Position numbers and translations under genes: made by a program. This document shows positions 33,314 through 41,257 of a stretch of 64,000 nt of DNA, one piece after another (position 1 is the stretch's first letter; every line of letters starts with the position of its first letter). Source of the stretch: Streptomyces sp. R41 (GTDB lineage: Bacteria; Actinomycetota; Actinomycetes; Streptomycetales; Streptomycetaceae); the NCBI RefSeq assembly GCF_041053055.1, contig NZ_CP163443.1:6617001-6681000 (forward strand). The letters are read 5' to 3'. Under the pieces are notes generated by a model, which was not told the DNA's origin, did no database searches, and saw only the letters and a program-made list of their open reading frames with translations.

Positions 33314-33378
33314 ACCGGCATCTCCGGCTTTTCCCGGTGCATCTCCGGATGGGGCCTCTACCTGTTCAGGAGAAAACA

Positions 33379-33582
33379 ATGGCTACAGGCACCGTGAAGT
33401 GGTTCAACTCGGAAAAGGGCTTCGGCTTCATCGAGCAGGACGGCGGCGGCCCCGACGTCTTCGCCCACTACTCGAACATCGCCAGCAACGGCTTCCGTGA
33501 GCTGCTTGAGGGCCAGAAGGTCTCGTTCGACGTCGCGCAGGGCCAGAAGGGCCTGCAGGCGGAGAACATCGTCCCCGCCTGA
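33379..33582 (+). CDS. CspA-family cold-shock protein
   Basis: A 67-residue single-domain RNA/DNA-binding protein. Both nucleic-acid motifs are present: RNP1 KGFGFIEQ and RNP2 DVFAHYS, framed by [10 protein letters not shown] and KVSFDVAQG. Such proteins melt RNA structures and can act as antiterminators. ATG 33379 has an AGGAG site. The T-rich leader of about 130 bases contains a terminator-like hairpin. A DEAD-box helicase follows, the usual cold-shock pairing, although a strong terminator lies between them. Confidence 0.95.
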   Translation: MATGTVKWFNSEKGFGFIEQDGGGPDVFAHYSNIASNGFRELLEGQKVSFDVAQGQKGLQAENIVPA

Positions 33583-33601
33583 TTCGGGACGCGCTTTTCC
33601 A

Positions 33602-33639
33602 GAGCCGGGACCCGCACCTTCGGGTGCGGGTCCCGGCTC
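33602..33639. terminator. Terminator after the cold-shock gene
   Basis: A perfect 17-bp stem (33602-33618 with 33623-33639) closed by a TTCG tetraloop, 19 bases after the stop codon. Confidence 0.9.
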
Positions 33640-33705
33640 GCGCTGTGAGTGCAGTGAGTGCTGTGCGTGCAGTCCGTGGGCCCAGGAAGGAAATCCAGAT
33701 CCAGC

Positions 33706-35358
33706 ATGACTCGATCCGAACGTCCCGTCCGTAAGCGGCCGGCAAATGCACGCGGCGCCCAGACCGGCGGCTCCGCGAAGACCGGCGGCTCCGCGAGGAG
33801 CGCGGGCCGGAACACCGGCCGGGGCGCCGGCAAGGGCGGTGCCCGCAAGGTCGCGCCGCCGCAGGAGTTCTCGCTGCCCGAGACCATCACGCCCGCGCTG
33901 CCCGCCGTCGACTCCTTCGACGCGCTGGACATGCCGGCCGCGCTGACCAAGACCCTCGCCGCCCAGGGCGTCACCGAGCCCTTCCCGATCCAGGGCGCGA
34001 CTCTGCCCAACTCCCTTGCCGGGCGCGACGTTCTCGGCCGGGGCCGCACCGGCTCCGGCAAGACGCTCGCCTTCGGGCTCGCCCTGCTGGCGCGCACCGC
34101 GGGCCGCCGGTCCGAGTCCAAGGCGCCGCTCGCCCTCGTCCTGGTGCCCACGCGTGAGCTCGCGCAGCAGGTCAACGACGCGCTGACGCCGTACGCCACC
34201 GCCGTCAACCTGCGCATCGCCACGGCCGTCGGCGGTATGTCGATCAGCAGGCAGGCCGGGGCGTTGCGACGCGGTGCCGAGGTCCTTGTGGCCACCCCCG
34301 GGCGGCTCAAGGACCTCATCGAGCGGGGCGACTGCTCCCTCGGCCGGGTCGCGATCACCGTGCTCGACGAGGCCGACCAGATGGCCGACATGGGCTTCAT
34401 GCCGCAGGTCACGGCGCTGCTCAAGCAGGTCGAGCCGGACGGACAGCGGCTGCTGTTCTCGGCGACGCTCGACAAGAACATCGACCGGCTCGTGCGGATG
34501 TTCCTCACGGATCCCGTGGTGCACTCCGTCGACCCGTCGGCGGGCGCGGTGACCACCATGGAGCACCACGTGCTGCATGTCGCCGACGAGACCGACAAGA
34601 AGGCCGTCGCCCTGCGGATCGCGGCGCGCGACGGCCGGGTCATCCTCTTCGTGGACACCAAGCGCGGCGCCGACCGGTTCACCAAGCGGCTGCTCGCCAG
34701 CGGCGTACGGGCGTCCGCACTGCACGGCGGACGCAGCCAGCCGCAGCGCAACCGCACCCTCGACCAGTTCAAGAACGGTCTGGTCACCGCGCTCGTCGCC
34801 ACCAACGTGGCGGCCCGCGGCATCCACATCGACGACCTGGATCTGGTCGTCAACGTCGATCCGCCGACCGACCACAAGGACTACCTGCACCGCGGCGGCC
34901 GTACGGCCCGCGCGGGGGAGTCCGGCAGCGTCGTCACCCTCGTACTGCCCGAGCAGAAGCGGGAGATGACCCGTCTGATGGCGGACGCCGGCATCACCCC
35001 GCGTACCGCCCGCATCAAGTCCGGCGACGAGGAGCTGGCCCGCCTCACCGGCGCCCGCGAGCCCTCCGGCGTGCCGGTGGTCATCGAGGTGCCGCAGCCT
35101 GCCGAGCAGCCGAAGCAGCGGCCCAAGTCCCGGCGCGCGACCGGGGGCGGGGCCAGGCGTCCGTCGGCCACCGGTGCGGGTGGCGCGGCCACCGGCACGG
35201 CCACAGGCCGCCGTACCGGTGGCGGCGGCGGTGCCACCGGCCGTCGTACCGACACCGGCGGCGGCGCGGCTACCGCCCGCTCGGGCGGCCGCGGGCGCGC
35301 CCCGCAGCGCCGCACGGAGCGTGGCGGACAGGGCGGCGGCGGACGCCGGGCCGCGTGA
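33706..35358 (+). CDS. DEAD-box ATP-dependent RNA helicase
   Basis: A 550-residue RNA helicase. After a basic Gly/Ser-rich leader of about 70 residues come the Q motif (FPIQGATLPNSLAGRD), Walker A (GRGRTGSGKT), PTRELAQQV, TPGRLKDLI, the DEAD box (VLDEADQMADMGF), SAT, VATNVAARGIHIDDLDLV and HRGGRTARAG. The last 100 residues are an Arg/Gly/Thr-rich tail (RRTGGGGGATGRR) that probably binds RNA. Its place behind the cold-shock gene suggests a role in unwinding structured RNA at low temperature. Confidence 0.94.
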   Translation: MTRSERPVRKRPANARGAQTGGSAKTGGSARSAGRNTGRGAGKGGARKVAPPQEFSLPETITPALPAVDSFDALDMPAALTKTLAAQGVTEPFPIQGATLPNSLAGRDVLGRGRTGSGKTLAFGLALLARTAGRRSESKAPLALVLVPTRELAQQVNDALTPYATAVNLRIATAVGGMSISRQAGALRRGAEVLVATPGRLKDLIERGDCSLGRVAITVLDEADQMADMGFMPQVTALLKQVEPDGQRLLFSATLDKNIDRLVRMFLTDPVVHSVDPSAGAVTTMEHHVLHVADETDKKAVALRIAARDGRVILFVDTKRGADRFTKRLLASGVRASALHGGRSQPQRNRTLDQFKNGLVTALVATNVAARGIHIDDLDLVVNVDPPTDHKDYLHRGGRTARAGESGSVVTLVLPEQKREMTRLMADAGITPRTARIKSGDEELARLTGAREPSGVPVVIEVPQPAEQPKQRPKSRRATGGGARRPSATGAGGAATGTATGRRTGGGGGATGRRTDTGGGAATARSGGRGRAPQRRTERGGQGGGGRRAA

Positions 35359-35481
35359 CGGCTCTCCCGGGGGCGCGATCTGAACTGCGGGCTGTCCGCG
35401 GCTGATCGCGCCCACGCGGCGGCGCCGCACGCTGTCAGAGCACCGCGCCCCTGAAGGGGCACGCCGCAGCCGCCGGAGTCG

Positions 35482-36231
35482 TCAGACGTTGCCCAAGAAC
35501 CCCGGATCCACCGAGTCGAGCTTCAGGGCGAAGTCCCGGTGCAGGCTGAGGATCTCGGCCAGTGGCACCGCGCGGCGGCTGGTCGAGTGCATGTCCCGGC
35601 GGGCCTCGGCCGACCACAGGAAGGGCACGACGGACAGCCCCTGCGTCCCGGTCAGCGCACCGGACTCGGCGCGCCAGCCGGGCCACCGCAACGTGTCGTA
35701 GAAGTGATCCGTGCCCTCGCTGAGGAGCCAGTGGAGCCAGGCTCCGTGGCCCACTTCGAGGGCCTCCCAGCGCAGGGAGTCCGGCGCGAAGTACACGATC
35801 TCGCCGGGACGTCCGGGACGGCCCGCAGCCTCCGGGTCGGGCCCGTTCATGACGAAGACCCCGCCGAGGACGTCATGGCCGACGACGAGCCCGTTGAAGG
35901 GCCGCCAGGCGGGATCGAACCGCTCGGGGAATCCGTTGACCTCGGCGAGGCTGGGCAGGTCCGTGGACGCCCCCGGCAGCCCCGTCGACGCACCGGCGCC
36001 CGGGCTCCCGTAGATCCGCACCCACCCGCTGTCCAGCACCACCCCACCGCAGTTGAGCACCATCCCGCCCAGCCAGGACCGCGCGGTGATCTGCAGTTGG
36101 AGCAGGGTGGAGCGGCCCTGTGCCGGGTCGCCGGGCAGCACGTCCATGGACACCCCGCTGGTGTCGAGTGCCTCGGACAGCACCGGCCAGGCAGGTTCCT
36201 CGACGTCGGTCAGCTCGGTCAGGTCTCGCAT
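35482..36231 (-). CDS. DUF2625-like protein
   Basis: A 249-residue cytoplasmic protein. The central part, GGMVLNCGGVVLDSGWVRIYG followed by LPSLAEVNGFP, and the later FNGLVVGHDVLGGVF and EIVYFAPDSLRWEAL resemble the DUF2625 family; this is recognition by pattern only. The family function is unknown. ATG 36231 follows a GGGGAA site. The gene is convergent with the helicase and followed on the same strand side by the LAXTG gene upstream. Confidence 0.7.
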   Translation of the reverse strand: MRDLTELTDVEEPAWPVLSEALDTSGVSMDVLPGDPAQGRSTLLQLQITARSWLGGMVLNCGGVVLDSGWVRIYGSPGAGASTGLPGASTDLPSLAEVNGFPERFDPAWRPFNGLVVGHDVLGGVFVMNGPDPEAAGRPGRPGEIVYFAPDSLRWEALEVGHGAWLHWLLSEGTDHFYDTLRWPGWRAESGALTGTQGLSVVPFLWSAEARRDMHSTSRRAVPLAEILSLHRDFALKLDSVDPGFLGNV

Positions 36232-36268
36232 GGATTCCCCGTGGGTTGTCCGGGCCGGAGCACCGCGC

Positions 36269-36589
36269 TCAGTAGGCCATCGTGCGCTCGCGGCGCACCG
36301 AATAGGTGATGAAACCGGCGCCCAGGCCGAGGAAGAGCGTGCCGCCGACGATGTACGGCGTCGTGTCGACGCTTCCGGTGTCGGCGAGCTGGGTGTGCTC
36401 CTCACTCGACTCCGTGCCCGACTCTGCGGACGTCTGCACCGTGTTGGTGGTCGTCGTCGCGGAGGTTGACGCCGAGACGCTCGGAATGGGTTCGTCCTGG
36501 GTCGCGTTGGCGGACGGGACGAACCACAGGGCCCCCAGGAGGGTCCCCGCGGCGGTGGCGGTCAACAACGATCGACGTGCGGCGGACAC
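36269..36589 (-). CDS. Small sortase-anchored surface protein (LAXTG type)
   Basis: A 106-residue exported protein. Signal peptide VSAARRSLLTATAAGTLLGA with cleavage near SANA, a Ser/Thr-rich middle of about 40 residues, then the sorting signal: LADTG, a hydrophobic segment (PYIVGGTLFLGLGAGFITYS) and a basic tail (VRRERTMAY). The LAXTG form is that used by class E sortases of Streptomyces, which also anchor chaplins. The mature surface part is very short, more like a wall-linked spacer. GTG 36589 is chosen for the AAGGGG site. No sortase gene is in the window. Confidence 0.82.
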   Translation of the reverse strand: MSAARRSLLTATAAGTLLGALWFVPSANATQDEPIPSVSASTSATTTTNTVQTSAESGTESSEEHTQLADTGSVDTTPYIVGGTLFLGLGAGFITYSVRRERTMAY

Positions 36590-36699
36590 GAAATATCGAT
36601 CCCCTTGTGGCGCTGGCGAATTGGCCGTGTGGGGCGATGCTAATGAAAGGCGCGGGTCGTGGGAAAGTCGCGCAACCCATGGGTCGTACGCTCCGTCCC

Positions 36700-37044
36700 A
36701 TGAGTACTCCTGAGACATCACAGTTTGTACGGCTTCGTGTCGAACTGGTGCTGGAAGTCGACGACGCCGACGCCGTCACCAAGGCCGCGCTGCGCCGTAT
36801 CGCCGACGACGCCGGCATGCCGGCCGACGAGCGCACGCACGCCGAGAGCGCAGTGACAGAAGACACTGCCGAGGCCCTCGCGTATCTGGTGGATCCGTTC
36901 GACCTGGTCAGCGAGGTGCCGGGGATCGAGCTCGCCCAGGCTTCCTGGAGCAGCGAACCCATCGACTACGACCCCGATTCGCCGGATTGGGACCTCGACG
37001 AGGATGATGCTGCCGAGGACGACGAAGAAGACGCGCGCGGCTGA
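36700..37044 (+). CDS. Conserved hypothetical protein with an acidic tail
   Basis: A 114-residue cytoplasmic protein. It begins MSTPETSQFVRLRVELVLEV, has an alpha/beta-like middle (AALRRIADDAGMPADERTHA), and ends in a strongly acidic stretch of about 25 residues rich in Asp and Glu. No family or motif is recognised. ATG 36700 is chosen; a second ATG at 36679 is possible. It diverges from the LAXTG gene and is followed by a clear terminator. Confidence 0.7.
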   Translation: MSTPETSQFVRLRVELVLEVDDADAVTKAALRRIADDAGMPADERTHAESAVTEDTAEALAYLVDPFDLVSEVPGIELAQASWSSEPIDYDPDSPDWDLDEDDAAEDDEEDARG

Positions 37045-37064
37045 CGCGGCTTGGGGGAATCGTG

Positions 37065-37092
37065 ACCCCGGGCGGCAACCGCCGTCCGGGGT
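37065..37092. terminator. Terminator hairpin
   Basis: ACCCCGGGCGGC (37065-37076) pairs with GCCGTCCGGGGT (37081-37092) with one G-U pair and an AACC loop; followed by TTCG. Confidence 0.8.
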
Positions 37093-37179
37093 TTCGTCGT
37101 CTCAGCAGACGCACTGGCCACTTCCGCACCACTCGGTCCACTCTCTGGACGTGGTGTGTCCCACACATCTGCGGGATGT

Positions 37180-37206
37180 GGAACGGGACGAAACGGCCGT
37201 AGCGTT
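37180..37206 (+). promoter_or_regulatory. Possible ECF-sigma promoter before the L,D-transpeptidase gene
   Basis: GGAAC (37180-37184) and CGTT (37203-37206), 18 bases apart, resemble the promoters of envelope-stress ECF sigma factors such as SigE. The gene product is an envelope enzyme, which fits. This is a weak two-box match. Confidence 0.35.
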
Positions 37207-37266
37207 GATGGTTTCGACGGGGCTCTCGTGTCTTTTGGTGATTCGGCGACGATGGAGAAGCGTGTG

Positions 37267-38520
37267 ATGACGGACAGTAAGCGGCGCAAGGGTCTGATGG
37301 CCGCGTCCGCACTGCTCGGCGGGGTGCTGGTGCTCTCTGCGTGCAGCGGAGGCAGCGACAAGGCCAGCGCGTCGGACGGCGGCGACAGCACGTCGCAGGC
37401 CAAGGTCGACGAGGCCGCGGCCAAGAAGACCTCCGAGGCCCAGATCAAGATCACGCCCAAGGACGGCTCCGACAACGCCTCGATCAACAACGGCGCGGCG
37501 GTCACCGTGAGCAAGGGCACGCTCACGTCCGTCACGATGCAGACCGCGGCCGGCACCGCCGTCGCCGGTCAGATATCCGCCGACAAGAAGAGCTGGAAGC
37601 CCTCCGGCCAGCTCGCGCGGGCCACCACGTACAAGATCGCTGCCGAGGCCAAGGACTCCGCGGGCCGCACCGCCCATGAGAACACCTCGTTCACCACTGT
37701 CTCCCCGGCCAACAGCTTCATAGGCAACTTCACGCCGGAGGACGGCTCCACCGTCGGCGTCGGCATGCCGGTGTCGATCAACTTCGACAAGGCGATCACG
37801 AACAAGTCCGCGGTGCAGAAGGGGATCACCGTCTCCTCCAGCAGCGGCCAGGAGGTCGTCGGGCACTGGTTCAACGCCAACCGCCTGGACTTCCGCCCCG
37901 AGAACTACTGGACCGGCGGCTCCACCGTCACCCTCAAGCTGAACCTCGACGGCGTCGAGGGCGCGAGCGGTGTGTACGGCGTGCAGCAGAAGACGGTCAC
38001 CTTCAAGATCGGCCGCAACCAGGTCTCCATCGTCGACGCCCAGACCAAGACGATGAAGGTCACCCAGGACGGCAAGGTCATCAAGACCATCCCGATCTCC
38101 GCGGGCGCTCCGGACCACACGACGTACCAGGGCCAGATGGTGATCTCCGAGAAGTTCAAGGAGACCCGGATGGACGGCTCGACGGTCGGCTTCACGAACG
38201 ACGACGGCAAGGGCGAGTACGACATCAAGGACGTACCGCACGCCATGCGCCTGTCGAACTCCGGGACCTTCATCCACGGCAACTACTGGGGCGCCAAGTC
38301 CATCTTCGGCGCGGTGAACACCAGCCACGGCTGTGTCGGCCTGTCCGACACCAAGGGCGCGGGCGACGCGAACACGCCTGCCGCGTGGTTCTACAACCAC
38401 TCGCTGATCGGTGACGTCGTGGTCGTCAAGAACACCGGCGACAAGACCATCGCCCCGGACAACGGCCTCAACGGCTGGAACCTGGACTGGGCGGCGTGGA
38501 AGGCCGGTTCGGCCGCGTAA
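37267..38520 (+). CDS. L,D-transpeptidase lipoprotein (YkuD domain)
   Basis: This exported enzyme forms 3-3 cross-links in peptidoglycan. The 417-residue precursor has a lipoprotein signal (KRRKGLMAASALLGGVLVLSAC, acylated Cys near 26), two Ig-like domains (about 60-260, e.g. ITPKDGSDNASINNGAAVTV and FTPEDGSTVGVGMPVSINF) and a catalytic YkuD domain with FIHGNYWGAKSIFG and the Cys motif NTSHGCVGLSD. This is the architecture of mycobacterial LdtMt2-type enzymes. ATG 37267 is six bases after GGAGAAG. A possible envelope-stress promoter lies upstream. Confidence 0.92.
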   Translation: MTDSKRRKGLMAASALLGGVLVLSACSGGSDKASASDGGDSTSQAKVDEAAAKKTSEAQIKITPKDGSDNASINNGAAVTVSKGTLTSVTMQTAAGTAVAGQISADKKSWKPSGQLARATTYKIAAEAKDSAGRTAHENTSFTTVSPANSFIGNFTPEDGSTVGVGMPVSINFDKAITNKSAVQKGITVSSSSGQEVVGHWFNANRLDFRPENYWTGGSTVTLKLNLDGVEGASGVYGVQQKTVTFKIGRNQVSIVDAQTKTMKVTQDGKVIKTIPISAGAPDHTTYQGQMVISEKFKETRMDGSTVGFTNDDGKGEYDIKDVPHAMRLSNSGTFIHGNYWGAKSIFGAVNTSHGCVGLSDTKGAGDANTPAAWFYNHSLIGDVVVVKNTGDKTIAPDNGLNGWNLDWAAWKAGSAA

Positions 38521-38658
38521 TCCCGCCTCAGCTCCCGCTTCCGACGGCGGCGGTCCCCTTTCCCGGGGGCCGCCGCCGTCATGGCTTCGGGGGTCGACAT
38601 GTGGAGCACAGGGTTCCGAGGCCGCGCACAGTCCAATCAACCGGCAAAGCACAGCCTT

Positions 38659-38686
38659 CTCATCGTTCTCTTATCCCGGCCTTATC
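38659..38686 (+). promoter_or_regulatory. Three 11-bp spaced CTYATC repeats upstream of the ABC transporter
   Basis: CTCATC, CTTATC and CTTATC start at 38659, 38670 and 38681, an exact 11-bp period typical of OmpR/PhoB-type response-regulator sites. They end 33 bases before the permease start codon. Confidence 0.5.
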
Positions 38687-38719
38687 GCGCCATCACGAGC
38701 CGTACCTAGCTTGCGGCCC

Positions 38720-40177
38720 ATGTTCTTCACCTACCTGAGGCGCGAACTGCGCCGCCGCAGAAAGGCGGCCCTCGTCGTCGCCTCCGGACTCGCCCTGGGC
38801 ATCGCCCTGGTCATCGTGGTCAGCTCCGTGTCCTCGGGCATGGAGAAGGCCCAGGGCAAGGTCCTCCAGTCGCTGTACGGGCTGGGTACGGACATGACGG
38901 TCACCAAGGCCGCGGCGCCCGCGTCGAGCAGCAGCGACCGTCCGCGCTTCAATTTCGACGCCCAGGACAACGGCTCCGACAAGGAGCAGAGCAGCGACCG
39001 TGTCATGGTCCAGGGCTTCCAGACCCTGGCCGCCTCGACGGTCTCCAAGGTCGACTCCCAGAAGGGCGTCGCGGACTCCGTCGGCGGGCTGAGCCTCCAA
39101 GTCATCCGCGTCAACGGCCAGTTCACACGGGGTCAGTTCCAGCAGAACCAGAACGGCGGCAACCAGCAGGGCGGCCCCGGCGGCGCCCAGCCCTCGCCCC
39201 AGGGCACCGTCAAGGGCGGCGGCGCCGACTTCGACGTCAACAACTACTCGGTCTATGGCACCGACGTCACCAAGCCGGCCCTCGGCCCGCTGACCTCGTC
39301 GAAGATCACCAGCGGTCGTACGTTCACGACGTCCGAGACCGACGCCAAGGTCGTCGTCGCCGACAAGTCGTACGCCGAGGAGAAGAAGCTCAAGGTCGGC
39401 AGCACCGTCACCATCAAGAGCGTCAAGTACAAGGTCATCGGCATCGCGACGCCCGACAGCGGTGACGCGGCGGCCAACCTGTACATCCCGCTCAAGCAGG
39501 CGCAGACGCTCAGCGACTCCAAGGACAAGGTCACCACGATCTACGTCAAGGCGTCCGACTCGCAGCAGATCAGCAGCGTCAAGAGCACCATCCAGAAGAA
39601 CATCTCGGGTACGACGGTCACCACCTCCGCCGACCTCGCCGACACCGTCTCCGGCTCCCTGTCGACCGCCTCCAGCCTCGCCTCGAACGTCGGCAAGTGG
39701 CTGTCCATCGCGGTGCTCGTGGCCGCGTTCCTGGTCGCCGGTCTGCTGACCTCCTCCGCCGTCTCCCGCCGGGTGCGCGAGTTCGGCACCCTCAAGGCGC
39801 TCGGCTGGAAGTCGGGCCGGGTGACCCGCCAGGTCGTCGGTGAGGCCATCGTCAACGGTCTGGTCGGCGGTGCCCTCGGTATCGCGCTCGGCCTCGCGGG
39901 CGCCTGTGTCGTCACCGAGATCAGCCCCACCCTGCAGGCGCAGGTGGGCAGTTCGGGCGGTGGCCAGGGCGGCGGTCCCGGCGGCGGTGGCTTCGGCGGT
40001 CCCGCCCGGCAGACCGCTTCCAAGGCCCTCGACGTCGCGCTCACCGCGCCCGTCAGCCTCGACACCATCGTCGTCGCGGTCGCCCTCGCCGTCACCGGTG
40101 GCCTGATCGCCGGTGCCTTCGGCGGCTGGCGCGCCTCCCGGCTGCGGCCCGCGGACGCCCTGCGCCGCGTCGAATAA
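38720..40177 (+). CDS. ABC transporter permease of the FtsX/MacB type
   Basis: A 485-residue membrane protein: one N-terminal helix (AALVVASGLALGIALVIVVSS), a large extracytoplasmic domain (about 45-315) with Gln/Gly-rich low-complexity stretches, then three C-terminal helices (LSIAVLVAAFLVAGLLTSSA; NGLVGGALGIALGLAGACVV; IVVAVALAVTGGLIAGAF) in FtsX style, with the coupling segment REFGTLKALGWKSG. Such exporters act mechanically on envelope substrates or antimicrobial peptides. A Gly-rich loop (GGGQGGGPGGGGFGG) is unusual. The cognate ATPase follows after a 162-bp repeat element. Confidence 0.9.
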   Translation: MFFTYLRRELRRRRKAALVVASGLALGIALVIVVSSVSSGMEKAQGKVLQSLYGLGTDMTVTKAAAPASSSSDRPRFNFDAQDNGSDKEQSSDRVMVQGFQTLAASTVSKVDSQKGVADSVGGLSLQVIRVNGQFTRGQFQQNQNGGNQQGGPGGAQPSPQGTVKGGGADFDVNNYSVYGTDVTKPALGPLTSSKITSGRTFTTSETDAKVVVADKSYAEEKKLKVGSTVTIKSVKYKVIGIATPDSGDAAANLYIPLKQAQTLSDSKDKVTTIYVKASDSQQISSVKSTIQKNISGTTVTTSADLADTVSGSLSTASSLASNVGKWLSIAVLVAAFLVAGLLTSSAVSRRVREFGTLKALGWKSGRVTRQVVGEAIVNGLVGGALGIALGLAGACVVTEISPTLQAQVGSSGGGQGGGPGGGGFGGPARQTASKALDVALTAPVSLDTIVVAVALAVTGGLIAGAFGGWRASRLRPADALRRVE

Positions 40178-40190
40178 GCCCCGCCCCCTC

Positions 40191-40352
40191 AGGGGGTGTC
40201 GTGTGGACCAGGCCGGGCTCGCGGGGCCTGGCACGCACATCTGCGGCGTTGTCGTCGGTTGCCGACGCTCCGCGTCGTCGCCCTCCTCCGCCTTGCAGCT
40301 GCACGCACCAGGCCCCGCTCCCTGATCCGGCCTGATCCACACGACACCCCCT
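40191..40352. mobile_element. 162-bp MITE-like element with long terminal inverted repeats
   Basis: The left end AGGGGGTGTCGTGTGGA is exactly inverted at the right end; beyond 17 perfect bases the arms remain similar for about 55 bases (both contain CGGGGCCTGG). The centre (GTTGTCGTCGGTTGCCGACG and on) encodes nothing. It separates the permease and ATPase genes of one operon. No clear target duplication is visible. It looks like a non-autonomous element; a transposase source is not in the window. Confidence 0.65.
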
Positions 40353-40381
40353 ACGTACTTACATATCCCAGGAGTTGCACC

Positions 40382-41065
40382 ATGTACGAACTCAGAGGCG
40401 TCACCAAGCGCTATACGCGGGGCAAGGAAACGGTCGACGCGCTCGCCGGTATCGATCTGACCATCGGGGACGGCGACCGGCTCGTCATCCAGGGCCCCAC
40501 CGGTGGCGGAAAATCCACCCTTCTTCAGATGCTCGGCGGGCTCGACCGCCCCACCGCGGGCAGTGTCGAACTCGACGGCACGGACATGGCGAAACTGTCC
40601 GAGGCGAAGCTCACCAAGGTGCGCAGCGAGAACATCGGCTTCGTCTTCCAGAGCTTCAACCTGATTCCCACGCTCACCGCCCAGGAGAATGTGGAGACCG
40701 CCCTCGTACCCCTCGGTGTGAAGACGAAGCAACGGCGCGAACGGGCCGCCGCGGCACTGGAGTCGGTGGGGCTGGCCGAGCGGCTCGGGCATCTGCCCGC
40801 CGAGTTGTCCGGTGGTCAGCAGCAGCGCGTGGCCATCGCCCGCGCCTTGGTCAAGCAGCCGAAGGTGCTGCTCGCCGACGAACCCACCGGAAACCTCGAC
40901 GAATCCATGCGCGACGAGATCATGGATGTACTGGAAGCCATGTGGAAGGAGCACGGGCTCACTTTCATCATGGTCACGCACGACTCCGCGATCGCGAAGA
41001 AGGCCCCGCGGCTTGCCACGATCCGCAAGGGCAGGATCACTGTCAAGGAGAACGCGGGAGCATAA
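40382..41065 (+). CDS. ABC transporter ATP-binding protein (LolD/MacB type)
   Basis: A 227-residue ATPase that powers the FtsX-type permease. Walker A is QGPTGGGKSTLLQ, Q-loop FVFQSFNLIPTLTAQENV, signature LSGGQQQRVAIARAL, Walker B VLLADEPTGNLD and H-loop VTHD, all intact. The lack of any membrane segment and the LolD-like length fit a two-gene exporter. AGGAG stands just before ATG 40382. The intervening MITE-like repeat means it may need read-through from the permease promoter. Confidence 0.93.
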   Translation: MYELRGVTKRYTRGKETVDALAGIDLTIGDGDRLVIQGPTGGGKSTLLQMLGGLDRPTAGSVELDGTDMAKLSEAKLTKVRSENIGFVFQSFNLIPTLTAQENVETALVPLGVKTKQRRERAAAALESVGLAERLGHLPAELSGGQQQRVAIARALVKQPKVLLADEPTGNLDESMRDEIMDVLEAMWKEHGLTFIMVTHDSAIAKKAPRLATIRKGRITVKENAGA

Positions 41066-41257
41066 AGGAGCACAAAGAGGGGAGTGCGGGAGCTTGGCGG
41101 AACAAGTCCGTCAACTCTTTACAGCTACCTCTCTATTGAGCGGCCGATCACCCCCCGGCATACTTGCGTTTTCCGGGGGGTGTGCGCGCATGCGTACGGG
41201 ACGTCCCCCGGCCGGACGAATCGGGAATTCGCCCGGACCTCATCTCCAGGGGGAGAC

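Noticed and set aside
33602..33639. The stem-loop after the cold-shock gene as a regulatory RNA
   Set aside because: A perfect 17-bp stem with a TTCG loop directly after a stop codon is simply a terminator.
38693..40981. A 762-codon minus-strand frame opposite the ABC transporter genes
   Set aside because: Antisense shadow; it crosses two genes and an inserted repeat.
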